This document shows positions 1 to 7,235 of a DNA stretch of 56,842 bases, piece after piece. The notes beneath the pieces were generated by a model. It was not told the DNA's origin. It worked only from the letters and a program-made list of their open reading frames with translations, and ran no database searches. The number at the start of each line of letters is the position of its first letter. Position 1 is the stretch's first letter. The stretch is from positions 1 to 56,842 of the forward strand of contig JAOABA010000027.1 of the NCBI GenBank assembly GCA_026418625.1. The letters are read 5' to 3'. The stretch is from Candidatus Kapaibacterium sp. Lineage in GTDB: Bacteria; Bacteroidota; Ignavibacteria; Kapaibacteriales; UBA2268. The position numbers and the translations under genes were made by a program.

Positions 1-2162
1 GAATTAAATAAACCATAAAGTTTTATTTTTGCGGTATTTTTTACTGGATGTGGTGTGATTTTTATATAAAAATAAGGGCTTTCACTTTTCTCTACCTTAT
101 ATTGCTCCACGTTAGTTTCTTCATCAATCCAAATTCCTTGGACTATGTTTCCATAACCGCTCATCATTATATTTTTACCCTCCGTGATAATAGATTCGCT
201 TGTAACATCAAACATATAGCTTAATTGCTTATTATATTCAAGGGTTATTGTTTCCCAATCTTTTCCACCGTTATATGTAATAAAAACTGTATCGTTACTT
301 GTACTTCCAATAAAAAAATTATCATCAACCTGAATTGGTTTACCCAATCGTCTTCTGACTCCGTCAATATTATATTCAATCCACGATTTACCACCGTCTG
401 TGGTTCGTAAATAAACATCCGAACTACCATATAGCCAACCGTTGTTCTTATCTGTAAAAACAAAATTATCCCAGTATCTGTTGTTTGGGTGTTCCTCTTT
501 ATAAATAAGTTGCAGCTCATTACTGTCAATAATTATTTTATATAGCATAGTAAATCTGCGAATACCTGTTTTATTACCAAGCGAATCATATAATGGGACA
601 TATCGATAAGACAATAGGTAGCCATTATTTTCATCAAAAAATTTAATTTGTCTGTTATCTATCCCCGAATCCTGAGATAATTGAATTTTGCTCCATGAAT
701 ACCCTCCGTCAGTTGTTTTAGCCAGGAATTTATTTTCTACATAAGATATTGTTTCAATAATAAGGGCATATCCAATCTTCTCATCAAGGAAAGATAATGA
801 GGCACCTCTTATAGAATTAGGTATTCGTTTCCAGGTTCTGCCACCGTCATTTGTCCTTATAACTAGTGTTTGGTCTCGTTGCAATTTAGATTGACCAACA
901 ATAATACCCTCCTTTTCGTTGAAAAAATGAGCATCGTATAAGTATGAGTCTGTTGTTTCAAATACTACTCTATCTATCGTATCTATAGGAAAAACCCATT
1001 TCCATAAAACCCCTTTGTCTGTTGATAAAAGCACCATACCTCTTTGACCATAAGCAATATAGTCAGTAGGGTTGACTTTTTTTATTCCTCTTATTTCAAC
1101 GCCGGCTCTTCCGGCTTCAGGAATATATGGTTGAAATTTTGCATAATTTAAAAGTTTAAATGTTTTACCAGTATCATCCGACCTTAATATCGAATTTTCA
1201 GTACCCACAATCCAGATTTTATTATTCTTTGACCTACTAATTTGAAAAGCATGAATTCTTTTATACAACCAAGCCCGATAAAACTTTAAAATTTGTTTTG
1301 GATTTAAAGTATCGACTTCCCATGTCAATCCAAAATCAGTTGTTTTATATAATAATCCACGGCCATGAAATATAAAATTATTTATTTTTGGTATGATACA
1401 TCCTAAAAATGGATCTAACAAGTGATTTCTTATCGAATCAATGCTTTTCCAACTCTTCCCTGTATCATTTGTTAGAAGAACTATACACTTTTTATTACCT
1501 GCTTGGAGATAATGGTTATATCCTGTAATAACCCCCTCACTCCCCAAAAAATCCATACTTCGCAATATAAATATTGAATCAAATTCTGCATTAACAAACC
1601 ACGAATCACCTCCATCTGTTGTTTGAATAATCAATCCCTTAGAGCCGCAAGCAAATCCGTCTTTATTATTAATAAACTTAATTGCGTAATAATCAACAGA
1701 AGGTACATTGGGGATTAAATGCCAGCTATCACCACCATTTGTCGTTTTTAGTATTTTTCCAGATGTACCTGCAACAATAGCTGTTTTATCGTCCAGCACT
1801 TCAATTGATTTGAACATTGAGTCTTTATTTTGGTATCTGCTCCAATTGTTGCCTCCGTCTGTTGTCCTGTAAATAACTCCGCTGTCACCAACCACATAAC
1901 CAAAATCTTTGTTTAGAAATTCAATTTCGTAAAATGAACCTCTGAAGCCGGTTTCAAGCCATCTAAAATGATTGCCTCCGTCATCTGAACGGATTAATCT
2001 TCCATTCTGCCCTCCAACTATTATTGTATAATCATCTATTTCTTGAATGCAAAGCAATTCAGCAGAACAATCTCTGAAAATATAATTGGCAGTTGCATTA
2101 ATTATAGTTGAAAAAAATATTACAACCATTAATAAAATAATTGAATAACTTATGTTTTTCAT
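1..2162 (-). CDS. T9SS-sorted YCF48/Asp-box beta-propeller protein (3' end cut by window edge)
   Basis: The frame starts at ATG 2162 and stays open to the left edge, giving at least 720 residues. Residues 1-24 are a signal peptide (MKNISYSIILLMVVIFF). The body has many repeats of the form TTDGGNNW or DGG with an aromatic residue, typical of YCF48/BNR Asp-box beta-propellers (for example at 1851-1865 and 390-398, both in the same frame, so no frameshift is seen between them). The last visible residues read ITPHPVKNTAKIKLYGLF, the opening strand of a type-A T9SS sorting domain, so only the last ~60-70 residues are missing. It is most likely a secreted or surface-anchored repeat protein with no catalytic motif seen. 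It is the last gene of the second leader/Cys-rich/T9SS module, 91 bp after the Cys-rich gene. The function is unknown; propellers of this kind also occur as gliding or adhesion proteins. Confidence 0.85.
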   Translation of the reverse strand, partial: MKNISYSIILLMVVIFFSTIINATANYIFRDCSAELLCIQEIDDYTIIVGGQNGRLIRSDDGGNHFRWLETGFRGSFYEIEFLNKDFGYVVGDSGVIYRTTDGGNNWSRYQNKDSMFKSIEVLDDKTAIVAGTSGKILKTTNGGDSWHLIPNVPSVDYYAIKFINNKDGFACGSKGLIIQTTDGGDSWFVNAEFDSIFILRSMDFLGSEGVITGYNHYLQAGNKKCIVLLTNDTGKSWKSIDSIRNHLLDPFLGCIIPKINNFIFHGRGLLYKTTDFGLTWEVDTLNPKQILKFYRAWLYKRIHAFQISRSKNNKIWIVGTENSILRSDDTGKTFKLLNYAKFQPYIPEAGRAGVEIRGIKKVNPTDYIAYGQRGMVLLSTDKGVLWKWVFPIDTIDRVVFETTDSYLYDAHFFNEKEGIIVGQSKLQRDQTLVIRTNDGGRTWKRIPNSIRGASLSFLDEKIGYALIIETISYVENKFLAKTTDGGYSWSKIQLSQDSGIDNRQIKFFDENNGYLLSYRYVPLYDSLGNKTGIRRFTMLYKIIIDSNELQLIYKEEHPNNRYWDNFVFTDKNNGWLYGSSDVYLRTTDGGKSWIEYNIDGVRRRLGKPIQVDDNFFIGSTSNDTVFITYNGGKDWETITLEYNKQLSYMFDVTSESIITEGKNIMMSGYGNIVQGIWIDEETNVEQYKVEKSESPYFYIKITPHPVKNTAKIKLYGLFN

Positions 2163-2190
2163 CACTGTTTTAATTTTTTTTAATATTTCA

Positions 2191-2221
2191 CTGCCATTTT
2201 ACTAAATTAATAAAATGGCAG
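2191..2221 (-). promoter_or_regulatory. Intercistronic hairpin between the Cys-rich and beta-propeller genes
   Basis: A perfect 11-bp inverted repeat (CTGCCATTTTA at 2191-2201 and TAAAATGGCAG at 2211-2221) with a 9-base loop lies between the stop of the Cys-rich gene and the start of the T9SS gene. There is no U-run directly after it on the minus strand, so it is not a standard intrinsic terminator. It may be an mRNA-stability or partial-termination hairpin. Confidence 0.5.
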
Positions 2222-2253
2222 CAAGTTGTAATTAGTGCATTTTTTAGTTCTTA

Positions 2254-2835
2254 TTAAGGGCAATATTCAATACATCCTTGTTGACAAGTCCCGCCAATTG
2301 CACCTTTGTCAATTTCTCTTGCAGATCTAACACTACCGTTGCAACATACAGCATAAGTAACTCTGCAATATGCTGTTCCGGAACATTGCTGAGGTACTGA
2401 AAAATCCCAACAACTTCCGAAGTAAATGGCATAATTTGTTACTTCTTCCGGGCATGGCGGACAATACCAGTTAAAATTATCCGGATTTTGCTTAATTATT
2501 GCCTCGCCAGTGTATTTCCAAATCTCTGGTAAAGAGTAAGGTGACGTATCACATGTTGAATCAATTTTGGTTAACTTGGTTATTACTATTTCTATAAATG
2601 GAGCAACAACACCAACATCTCTCCAGCAATAACAAACACAAATCATACATTTCTTTCCATTAGGAAATTCAACTTCAATTTCTTCACAACCACCATTCAT
2701 CCATTGAACTGCAGGATATCCAAAAGCAACTGCAGGTGGACAAGGTGGTGTTGAATCACAGGATGCATAAGTATTAAATTTTGATAACAAAGTAAAACAA
2801 AATATTATAAAAGTTAGAATTAACATTTTTTTCAT
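2254..2835 (-). CDS. Cys-rich small secreted protein (module copy 2)
   Basis: 193 residues from ATG 2835; a GGAG ribosome-binding site ends 8 bases upstream and argues against an in-frame TTG at 2847. A signal peptide (MKKMLILTFIIFC...) is followed by a mature part with about 18 cysteines, including the cluster KKCMICVCYCW and a C-terminal CQQGCIEYC. No known family is recognised. The number of Cys suggests a disulfide-stabilised or metal-binding extracytoplasmic protein. It shares its N-terminus and a central Cys cluster, though little else, with the protein at 4409-4885. It sits behind a structured leader and before a T9SS-sorted protein, exactly like that second copy, so the two products may act together; this is inference. 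Confidence 0.7.
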   Translation of the reverse strand: MKKMLILTFIIFCFTLLSKFNTYASCDSTPPCPPAVAFGYPAVQWMNGGCEEIEVEFPNGKKCMICVCYCWRDVGVVAPFIEIVITKLTKIDSTCDTSPYSLPEIWKYTGEAIIKQNPDNFNWYCPPCPEEVTNYAIYFGSCWDFSVPQQCSGTAYCRVTYAVCCNGSVRSAREIDKGAIGGTCQQGCIEYCP

Positions 2836-3047
2836 TTTCTTCTCCAATTTTTAAATTTAACAAATTAATTTTAAAAATGTTACATTTTTTTATTAATTTG
2901 CCCATTGAAATAGGGCAAAAGCCTACGAACAGCAATAATTGCTCGCTTTTCCTTGCCGGATTCGTAATTCGCTGTTACGAATTCGGCTTTTTTAATGCAG
3001 GCATAGGCTATGTACACCTTTCGAATAAGTTAGAAAAGACAAATAAC
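2836..3047 (-). promoter_or_regulatory. Conserved structured leader, copy 2
   Basis: This non-coding block is shared with 4886-5097. In minus-strand order: box GTTATTTGTC (3047-3038), an AAAGG site (3021-3017), TAGCCTATG (3010-3002), GCATTAAAAAAGCCGAA, a hairpin at 2987-2955, a smaller hairpin near 2930-2945, GGCTTTTGCCC, a TTTGCCC/GGGCAAA hairpin at 2898-2920, then the GGAG site and start codon. The 2955-2987 stem differs in sequence from that of the other copy but pairs just as well, which supports structure. AAAAGCC can alternatively pair with the later GGCTTTT, which would exclude the base of that hairpin. No known riboswitch class was recognised. Read on the plus strand, the same hairpin ends in TTTTTT and looks like an intrinsic terminator, so the sense of the active RNA is not settled. 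Confidence 0.6.
2975..3004 (-). CDS. Putative 9-codon leader peptide, copy 2
   Basis: ATG at 3004 follows AAAGGTG by 10 bases and reads MPALKKPNS then TAA at 2977-2975. The leader at 4886-5097 has the equivalent MIALKKPNR with a stop at the same codon. The 3' end of this reading frame lies in the main hairpin, as in attenuation-type leader peptides. The shared middle is identical in nucleotides, so no synonymous substitutions are available to prove coding. Confidence 0.35.
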   Translation of the reverse strand: MPALKKPNS

Positions 3048-3085
3048 GACCAAAGGTAAAGGTAAAATCAACTAAGGAATACCTT

Positions 3086-4396
3086 TCAATTTTTATTTAT
3101 CTTAATACGTGATAAATTATCACTCCCGGAATTGATTGTTATGAAGAAAACACCTCTGGTGAGAGAGTGATTTCGAATTTCGATTATATTTTGACCGGAA
3201 AGTAATTTGCCTGACCAAATTCTATTTAGTTTTCTGCCCTGAATATCAAATAAATTAATTTCAATATCAAAAAAATCAATTTTTGAATTGAGTATCAATG
3301 TTATATCATCTTCAGTTGGTTGAGGAGAAACCGATATTACTTTAATTAAGTCTTTTTTCTGATGATTCCTTGTAATTAGCTCATCAGTAGTTATACGTGC
3401 GGCATATTCAATAGAGTCTTTTTCAACCATTATTGTGTCTCCCTGCCAAAATACTTTCTTAAAAAAGGTATTTAAAAATATTGAATCCTGAATTGCAGTG
3501 AACACTTTCCCATACGGTAAATAACCGGGCAACCATCCTGTTGATCTTTTAACACTATCGCAATATTGCATAGTGTTGTAAAAATATTCATTTATTATTG
3601 TATCGAAATCCTCAAAAGAGATTATTTTAACTGATTTAATACTATCATACTCAATAAATGAAGATTGTGAAACCCAGTATGGAATTTTAGCCAAAGTGCA
3701 ACCATAAGGGGTAGAGCCATCTCTTTTTACTTTAACCCGGAAAAAAACATTCATCCCGAATAATGAACTATCAATTGGTTTTAAATGATTTACTTTATTG
3801 GGATTTGTTCCGTAAACCGGTGCTATTACCGTATTGGGATTCTTCAGAACCCCAACACTGTCAATTATACCTACAACACTGCTATCGGATGACTTAACAA
3901 CTTCTAAAATAAATTCTGTATCATCATGAATCCTGTTTTTTCCTGCTACCCATAAATAATCCTGCCATTTTGAAGCTTCACCACCATATCCGTTACGATC
4001 AGTGTCCATAGGTTTATCAAAGAGACATGATAAAGATACTCCAAGTTGTCTGAAATAACTTAAACTTGCGTTTTCAGGAATTGTTATTGTATCTGTGATA
4101 GTATGATCTAACAATTTATAGTCAATACCTATTGTTGAGTCTCCTTGTATGACATCTTTTTCATCAAAAGTTCTCTTAAATATTAATTTTTTCTCAATAG
4201 TATTATTAAACAATCTTAATTCACCCAATTGGTAAGAAACATCAGCAGAATCGAATTTGTTATGGATATATAAATATCTGAGATATCTTGCATTATCTAA
4301 ACCAATATCATAAATAATGTTGCTGTATAATATTGAGCTCACTGATACAAATAAAAAGTAGAAGCAAACGAGTTTATAAAAAATTTTCTTGTTCAT
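3086..4396 (-). CDS. T9SS-sorted secreted protein of unknown function (module copy 1)
   Basis: 436 residues; start ATG 4396 has AAAGGAG 7-8 bases upstream. Residues 1-25 form a signal peptide (MNKKIFYKLVCFYFLFVSVS). The final ~75 residues are a type-A T9SS sorting domain: ISVSPQPTEDDITLIL, then INLFDIQGRKL, then LTRGVFFITI. The middle 330 residues match no family I can name. They contain repeated references to 'DSIxxx' beta-strand segments but no clear catalytic motif. The gene begins 12 bp after the Cys-rich gene 4409-4885, so the two are surely co-transcribed and possibly translationally coupled. The product is presumably exported across the outer membrane by T9SS and then anchored or released. 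Confidence 0.75.
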   Translation of the reverse strand: MNKKIFYKLVCFYFLFVSVSSILYSNIIYDIGLDNARYLRYLYIHNKFDSADVSYQLGELRLFNNTIEKKLIFKRTFDEKDVIQGDSTIGIDYKLLDHTITDTITIPENASLSYFRQLGVSLSCLFDKPMDTDRNGYGGEASKWQDYLWVAGKNRIHDDTEFILEVVKSSDSSVVGIIDSVGVLKNPNTVIAPVYGTNPNKVNHLKPIDSSLFGMNVFFRVKVKRDGSTPYGCTLAKIPYWVSQSSFIEYDSIKSVKIISFEDFDTIINEYFYNTMQYCDSVKRSTGWLPGYLPYGKVFTAIQDSIFLNTFFKKVFWQGDTIMVEKDSIEYAARITTDELITRNHQKKDLIKVISVSPQPTEDDITLILNSKIDFFDIEINLFDIQGRKLNRIWSGKLLSGQNIIEIRNHSLTRGVFFITINSGSDNLSRIKINKN

Positions 4397-4408
4397 ACTT
4401 TTCTCCTT

Positions 4409-4885
4409 TCAAAAACAGCCAACTGCTGTCCAATGATCATTTATTTCTATAATTTCCTCACAATCGCAATTTGGATAACGTTGTCTATATGCACAATTGG
4501 CAAAATTCCAGCTACAATCATAATTACAAATTTCCAAACAATTTAAGTCATCAAAAGGTATTCCTACGCACCCTGAAACACCTTTATTCCCGCCAATATA
4601 AAAGCATTTTTCGATATTAGAGGGACACATATACCAACCACAATCCTTCACCTCCTTATTAATACCAAGTTCAGGATGTTCACACTCGCAGCATAATGCA
4701 CATCTTATACGACATCTGACATTTTTGATAATACAGTGATATTCATAATATGGTTCGTCACCCTTCTGAGCAAACTTTGTACAGCACGGCGGGACGCATG
4801 GATCTTCACCCTTTCGATATTGTTTGTCAACATGGGCGTAAGAAATATAACTGAAAATAAAAAGCATGAAGATTATCTTTTTCAT
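4409..4885 (-). CDS. Cys-rich small secreted protein (module copy 1)
   Basis: 158 residues from ATG 4885, chosen over an in-frame TTG at 4897 because GGAG sits directly before it. A short signal peptide (MKKIIFMLFIFSYISYA) is followed by a mature part with 20 cysteines, including CVPPCC near the N-terminus and VRCRIRCALCCECE in the middle. The latter resembles the KKCMICVCYC cluster of the protein at 2254-2835. No family was recognised. The high Cys density in a secreted protein suggests several disulfides. It lies between a structured leader and a T9SS-sorted gene 12 bp downstream. Whether it is a chaperone, an anchor partner or an independent effector cannot be read from the sequence. Confidence 0.7.
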   Translation of the reverse strand: MKKIIFMLFIFSYISYAHVDKQYRKGEDPCVPPCCTKFAQKGDEPYYEYHCIIKNVRCRIRCALCCECEHPELGINKEVKDCGWYMCPSNIEKCFYIGGNKGVSGCVGIPFDDLNCLEICNYDCSWNFANCAYRQRYPNCDCEEIIEINDHWTAVGCF

Positions 4886-5097
4886 TTTCTTCTCCAATTT
4901 TTAATTTAACAAATTAATTTTAATTTTTGTAAATTTTTATTAATTTGCCCATTGAATAGGGCAAAAGCCGGTGGGAAACTGCGAAAGCAGTCAGCTTCAA
5001 CCCTTGCCGGACCGATATTGCTTTTATCGGTTCGGCTTTTTTAATGCAATCATAGGCTAACCCTCCTTTCTGTTTTTTTTAACCGAAGACAAATAAC
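4886..5097 (-). promoter_or_regulatory. Conserved structured leader, copy 1
   Basis: This is the sister of the block at 2836-3047, with the same order of parts: GTTATTTGTC (5097-5088), AAAGGAGG (5069-5062), TTAGCCTATG, GCATTAAAAAAGCCGAA, a hairpin at 5036-5006 (stem ACCGATA/TATCGGT instead of ATTCGTAA/TTACGAAT), a second hairpin (ACTGC-TTTC-GCAGT), GGCTTTTGCCC, a TTTGCCC/GGGCAAA hairpin, then GGAGAAG and ATG. Stems differ by compensated changes while the flanks are identical. The heptamer repeat at 5110-5158 starts 13 bp upstream of the GTTATTTGTC box. Confidence 0.6.
5024..5053 (-). CDS. Putative 9-codon leader peptide, copy 1
   Basis: ATG at 5053 lies 8 bases after AAAGGAGG, a near-perfect ribosome-binding site in a place where no other start codon needs one. 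It reads MIALKKPNR and stops with TAA at 5026-5024, inside the main hairpin. Seven of nine residues equal those of the other copy, and the length is identical. Confidence 0.4.
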   Translation of the reverse strand: MIALKKPNR

Positions 5098-5109
5098 AAT
5101 AATCAAACC

Positions 5110-5158
5110 GGTGTTCGGTGTTCGGTGTTCGGTGTTCGGTGTTCGGTGTTCGGTGTTC
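5110..5158. repeat. Heptamer tandem repeat, 7 perfect copies of GGTGTTC
   Basis: Seven uninterrupted copies of GGTGTTC (GAACACC on the minus strand) end 13 bp upstream of the conserved box of leader copy 1. A perfect short tandem array in a promoter region is prone to slipped-strand length change, and could alter spacing of promoter parts for the Cys-rich/T9SS operon. Confidence 0.9.
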
Positions 5159-5256
5159 CGAAAACTTTTACACCAAACAATTGCAATCAAAATAAAAAAA
5201 ATTCTAATATCCAAATTAATTTTTTATTAATATTTTTTTAGATTCCTTGATAAGAA

Positions 5257-5530
5257 AGGATGATGTGAGTGACGAGAGCTTCACTTCAGAGAAGGTATGA
5301 GTCTCCCAACGATATGTCACTTCTGCGGAGGCAGGAGTCTCCGTGGCTTGACGAGATTCCTGTATGCACAGGAATGACAGTTTAGGACGATATTCTTACC
5401 TTTGAAGTTGTTAAAAAATAAGACAAATGGACTCTTCACTTCGTTCAGAGTGACAATGAAAATATTTTCAGATGTCCTACACCTGAGAGGTGTAGGACAT
5501 CATTTGTTGCACAGACAGGAATGTCTGTTC
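5257..5530. repeat. Cluster of palindromic intergenic repeats (geneless stretch)
   Basis: No gene is seen between 5159 and 5582. The stretch holds at least four unrelated hairpins or dispersed units: ATTCCTGT-ATGC-ACAGGAAT (5356-5375); a unit GGACTCTTCACTTCGTTCAG (5429-5448), of which a variant recurs at about 29067; a 14-bp perfect stem with 3-base loop (5471-5501); and ACAGACA-GGAA-TGTCTGT (5511-5528). It looks like a landing zone for small palindromic elements. No transposase is present. Confidence 0.65.
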
Positions 5531-5582
5531 CACCTGAAGGCACTATTAGAAATGATTTTTTTTCACTACTTGAAAGTAGCTG

Positions 5583-7160
5583 CTATTCAATTTTGACAAA
5601 GCGTCCCACCAAATCACCAAGACGGACAAAATAAAGCCCTGATGGCAAATTTGAAATATCAATCCTTTGTAGAGACACAGCATGCTGTGTCTCTACGGAT
5701 AAAACGCACTCTCCAAGTATGTTGTAGATATTTATTTTGTCAGTAGAGGCAGGTCTGAGACCTGTCTCTACATTATAAATTATTTCAATATAATCTAAAG
5801 CGGGATTTGGGTAAATTGTAACTAAAATATCGGAAATGATATAATCATCAACTGTTGATTCGATGAAATATTCATAGGCTCCAATATCATAAGATTTTCC
5901 CATTGGTCTTCGATTTCCTGATAAATCAAAGCGTGGAGCCTGATTTGAACTTCCTTTATCAATTGCAGGTGAATTTTGTCTCAAGCGGTAATCATCTGAT
6001 GAAGGGTCAGCAAACAATGGATCTGACTCAACAAATTGCTCTCCCCGTATTTCATCAGGATAACTCATAAAAGGATAAACCAAATTATAGTCAAAAGTTA
6101 ATCCTTTTGAACTTCTACCTTCATGGCTAATCTGGAATGATTGGTTAAAACTACAAATATTGTTTCTAATAATTATATTATCAGCATCGGGATTTCCAAT
6201 TGCAATACCACCACCCCAAGATTGACCATTATAACAAGCAGTATTATTAATTATGTATATATTCTTGATTGGTTTTACTTTTATATTAGTGTCATCACCA
6301 TTTGAAGAAACATTTATTCCAAGAAACTTGTTTTTGTAAGTCAAATTATTAAAAATCCATACATTTTCGAGAATGCCACCCATTTCAGAGGCTAAAACAA
6401 TACCTTCAGTGCAATTATACACAATGTTGTTATAAACTTGAATATTTCCAGTGTATTTATCCCAAGCATCCACATAAATACCAAGTCGTGCAAGATTAAA
6501 AACAGTATTATTGTGTATTATGCCATTTTGGGAACCATCTTTTGCATCAATTCCCTCACCCCCGATAGCTCCATTGATACCGTTATGAACTTTATTATAC
6601 CTTACAAGAAAATTCTCGCAATTGGCAATTGATATACATTCTTGAGGTCCTCCATTGCAAGCTAATTCTACTTCATTTGAATCAACGAGTATGCTTGTGC
6701 ACCCCCAGAAGCCAATGCCGGAAGAAAAAGTATTCAATGTTTTATTATTCTTTAACGTTATGTCAGATGAATTATCAACATAAAAGCCTTGATCGGAAGA
6801 ATTTTTCAGAAAAAAATTATAAAACTCAATCCAACTCAGTCCCTCGATATGAACTAAACCATTATATTTTTGAGTTATATTTTGCCCATCAATTATACTT
6901 TTATTATTGTCTCCATAGAATACAATCGGTTTTTCAATTGTCCCGGATTTTACCAATCTGACAATTTCATTATAAGTTCCTGCCAAGACAAATACAGTAT
7001 CTCCCGGAGCTACAAAGTTGGTTGATTTTTGTATAGTTCGGAAGGGGGATTGTTTTGTTCCGGGATTATTATCATTTCCTTGTGGAGAAACATAATAATT
7101 AGCTGAAAATATTGATCCAGCCGAGAGAATCACTAAAAAAATGTATAATAAAGATTTCAT
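5583..7160 (-). CDS. T9SS-sorted right-handed parallel beta-helix protein
   Basis: 525 residues with a signal peptide (residues 1-19). Residues 20-70 read NYYVSPQGNDNNPGTKQSPF followed by RTIQKS, the usual start of DUF1565/pectate-lyase-like beta-helix proteins. Residues ~75-400 carry coil repeats such as IYIINNTACYNG and IIIRNNICSFN. Then comes the common tail motif DPSSDDYRLRQNSPAIDKGS, the block LSGNRRPMGKSYDIGAYEY, and a type-A T9SS sorting domain (residues ~445-525). No catalytic residues could be assigned, so it may be a polysaccharide-binding or -cleaving surface protein. The sorting domain carries two in-frame palindromic repeats (5669-5696, 5743-5771) that encode the odd segments VETQHAVSLQR and VETGLRPASTD in places where family members have short loops. 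Confidence 0.8.
   Translation of the reverse strand: MKSLLYIFLVILSAGSIFSANYYVSPQGNDNNPGTKQSPFRTIQKSTNFVAPGDTVFVLAGTYNEIVRLVKSGTIEKPIVFYGDNNKSIIDGQNITQKYNGLVHIEGLSWIEFYNFFLKNSSDQGFYVDNSSDITLKNNKTLNTFSSGIGFWGCTSILVDSNEVELACNGGPQECISIANCENFLVRYNKVHNGINGAIGGEGIDAKDGSQNGIIHNNTVFNLARLGIYVDAWDKYTGNIQVYNNIVYNCTEGIVLASEMGGILENVWIFNNLTYKNKFLGINVSSNGDDTNIKVKPIKNIYIINNTACYNGQSWGGGIAIGNPDADNIIIRNNICSFNQSFQISHEGRSSKGLTFDYNLVYPFMSYPDEIRGEQFVESDPLFADPSSDDYRLRQNSPAIDKGSSNQAPRFDLSGNRRPMGKSYDIGAYEYFIESTVDDYIISDILVTIYPNPALDYIEIIYNVETGLRPASTDKINIYNILGECVLSVETQHAVSLQRIDISNLPSGLYFVRLGDLVGRFVKIE
5669..5696. repeat. 28-bp perfect palindrome inside a coding sequence
   Basis: Fully self-complementary 28 bp beginning GTAGAGACACAGCA. 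It lies in frame within the T9SS sorting domain of the beta-helix protein and is translated as part of VETQHAVSLQR. It shares the GTAGAGxCA outer arm with the element at 5743-5771. Confidence 0.85.
5743..5771. repeat. 29-bp near-perfect palindrome inside a coding sequence
   Basis: Arms GTAGAGGCAGGTCT and AGACCTGTCTCTAC around one central G, with a single G:T position. It is in frame in the same sorting domain, 46 bp from the first palindrome, and is translated as part of VETGLRPASTD. The same family of element (GTAGAGACA arms) is therefore present twice in one gene. Confidence 0.85.
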
Positions 7161-7235
7161 AAAATGAACCTTATAGATAATATATAATATTAAATTTAAT
7201 ACAAAATTAACTATTATTTCGGATGGTTTTAAAGA

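Noticed and set aside
1-2162. A frameshifted or decayed gene at the left edge
   Set aside because: Asp-box motifs at 1851-1865 and 390-398 and the sorting-domain start near position 50 are all in one frame, so it is an intact gene cut only by the window edge.
2877-3059. A 60-codon plus-strand reading frame across the leader
   Set aside because: It runs antisense through the duplicated structured leader, is not preserved in the other copy, and has no ribosome-binding site or recognisable product.
2836-5097. Leaders as a c-di-GMP-I (GEMM) or other known riboswitch
   Set aside because: The plus strand has GGGCAAA reminiscent of GEMM, but the invariant second half (GCAAAGCC and the P3 receptor) is missing, and no other riboswitch consensus I know fits.
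2836-5097. Leaders as integron attC sites of gene cassettes
   Set aside because: The ends do not form the RYYYAAC/GTTRRRY pair and no integrase is in view; the ends of the element are not inverse copies.
5110-5158. The heptamer array as a CRISPR array
   Set aside because: Units are 7 bases with no spacers and no cas genes.
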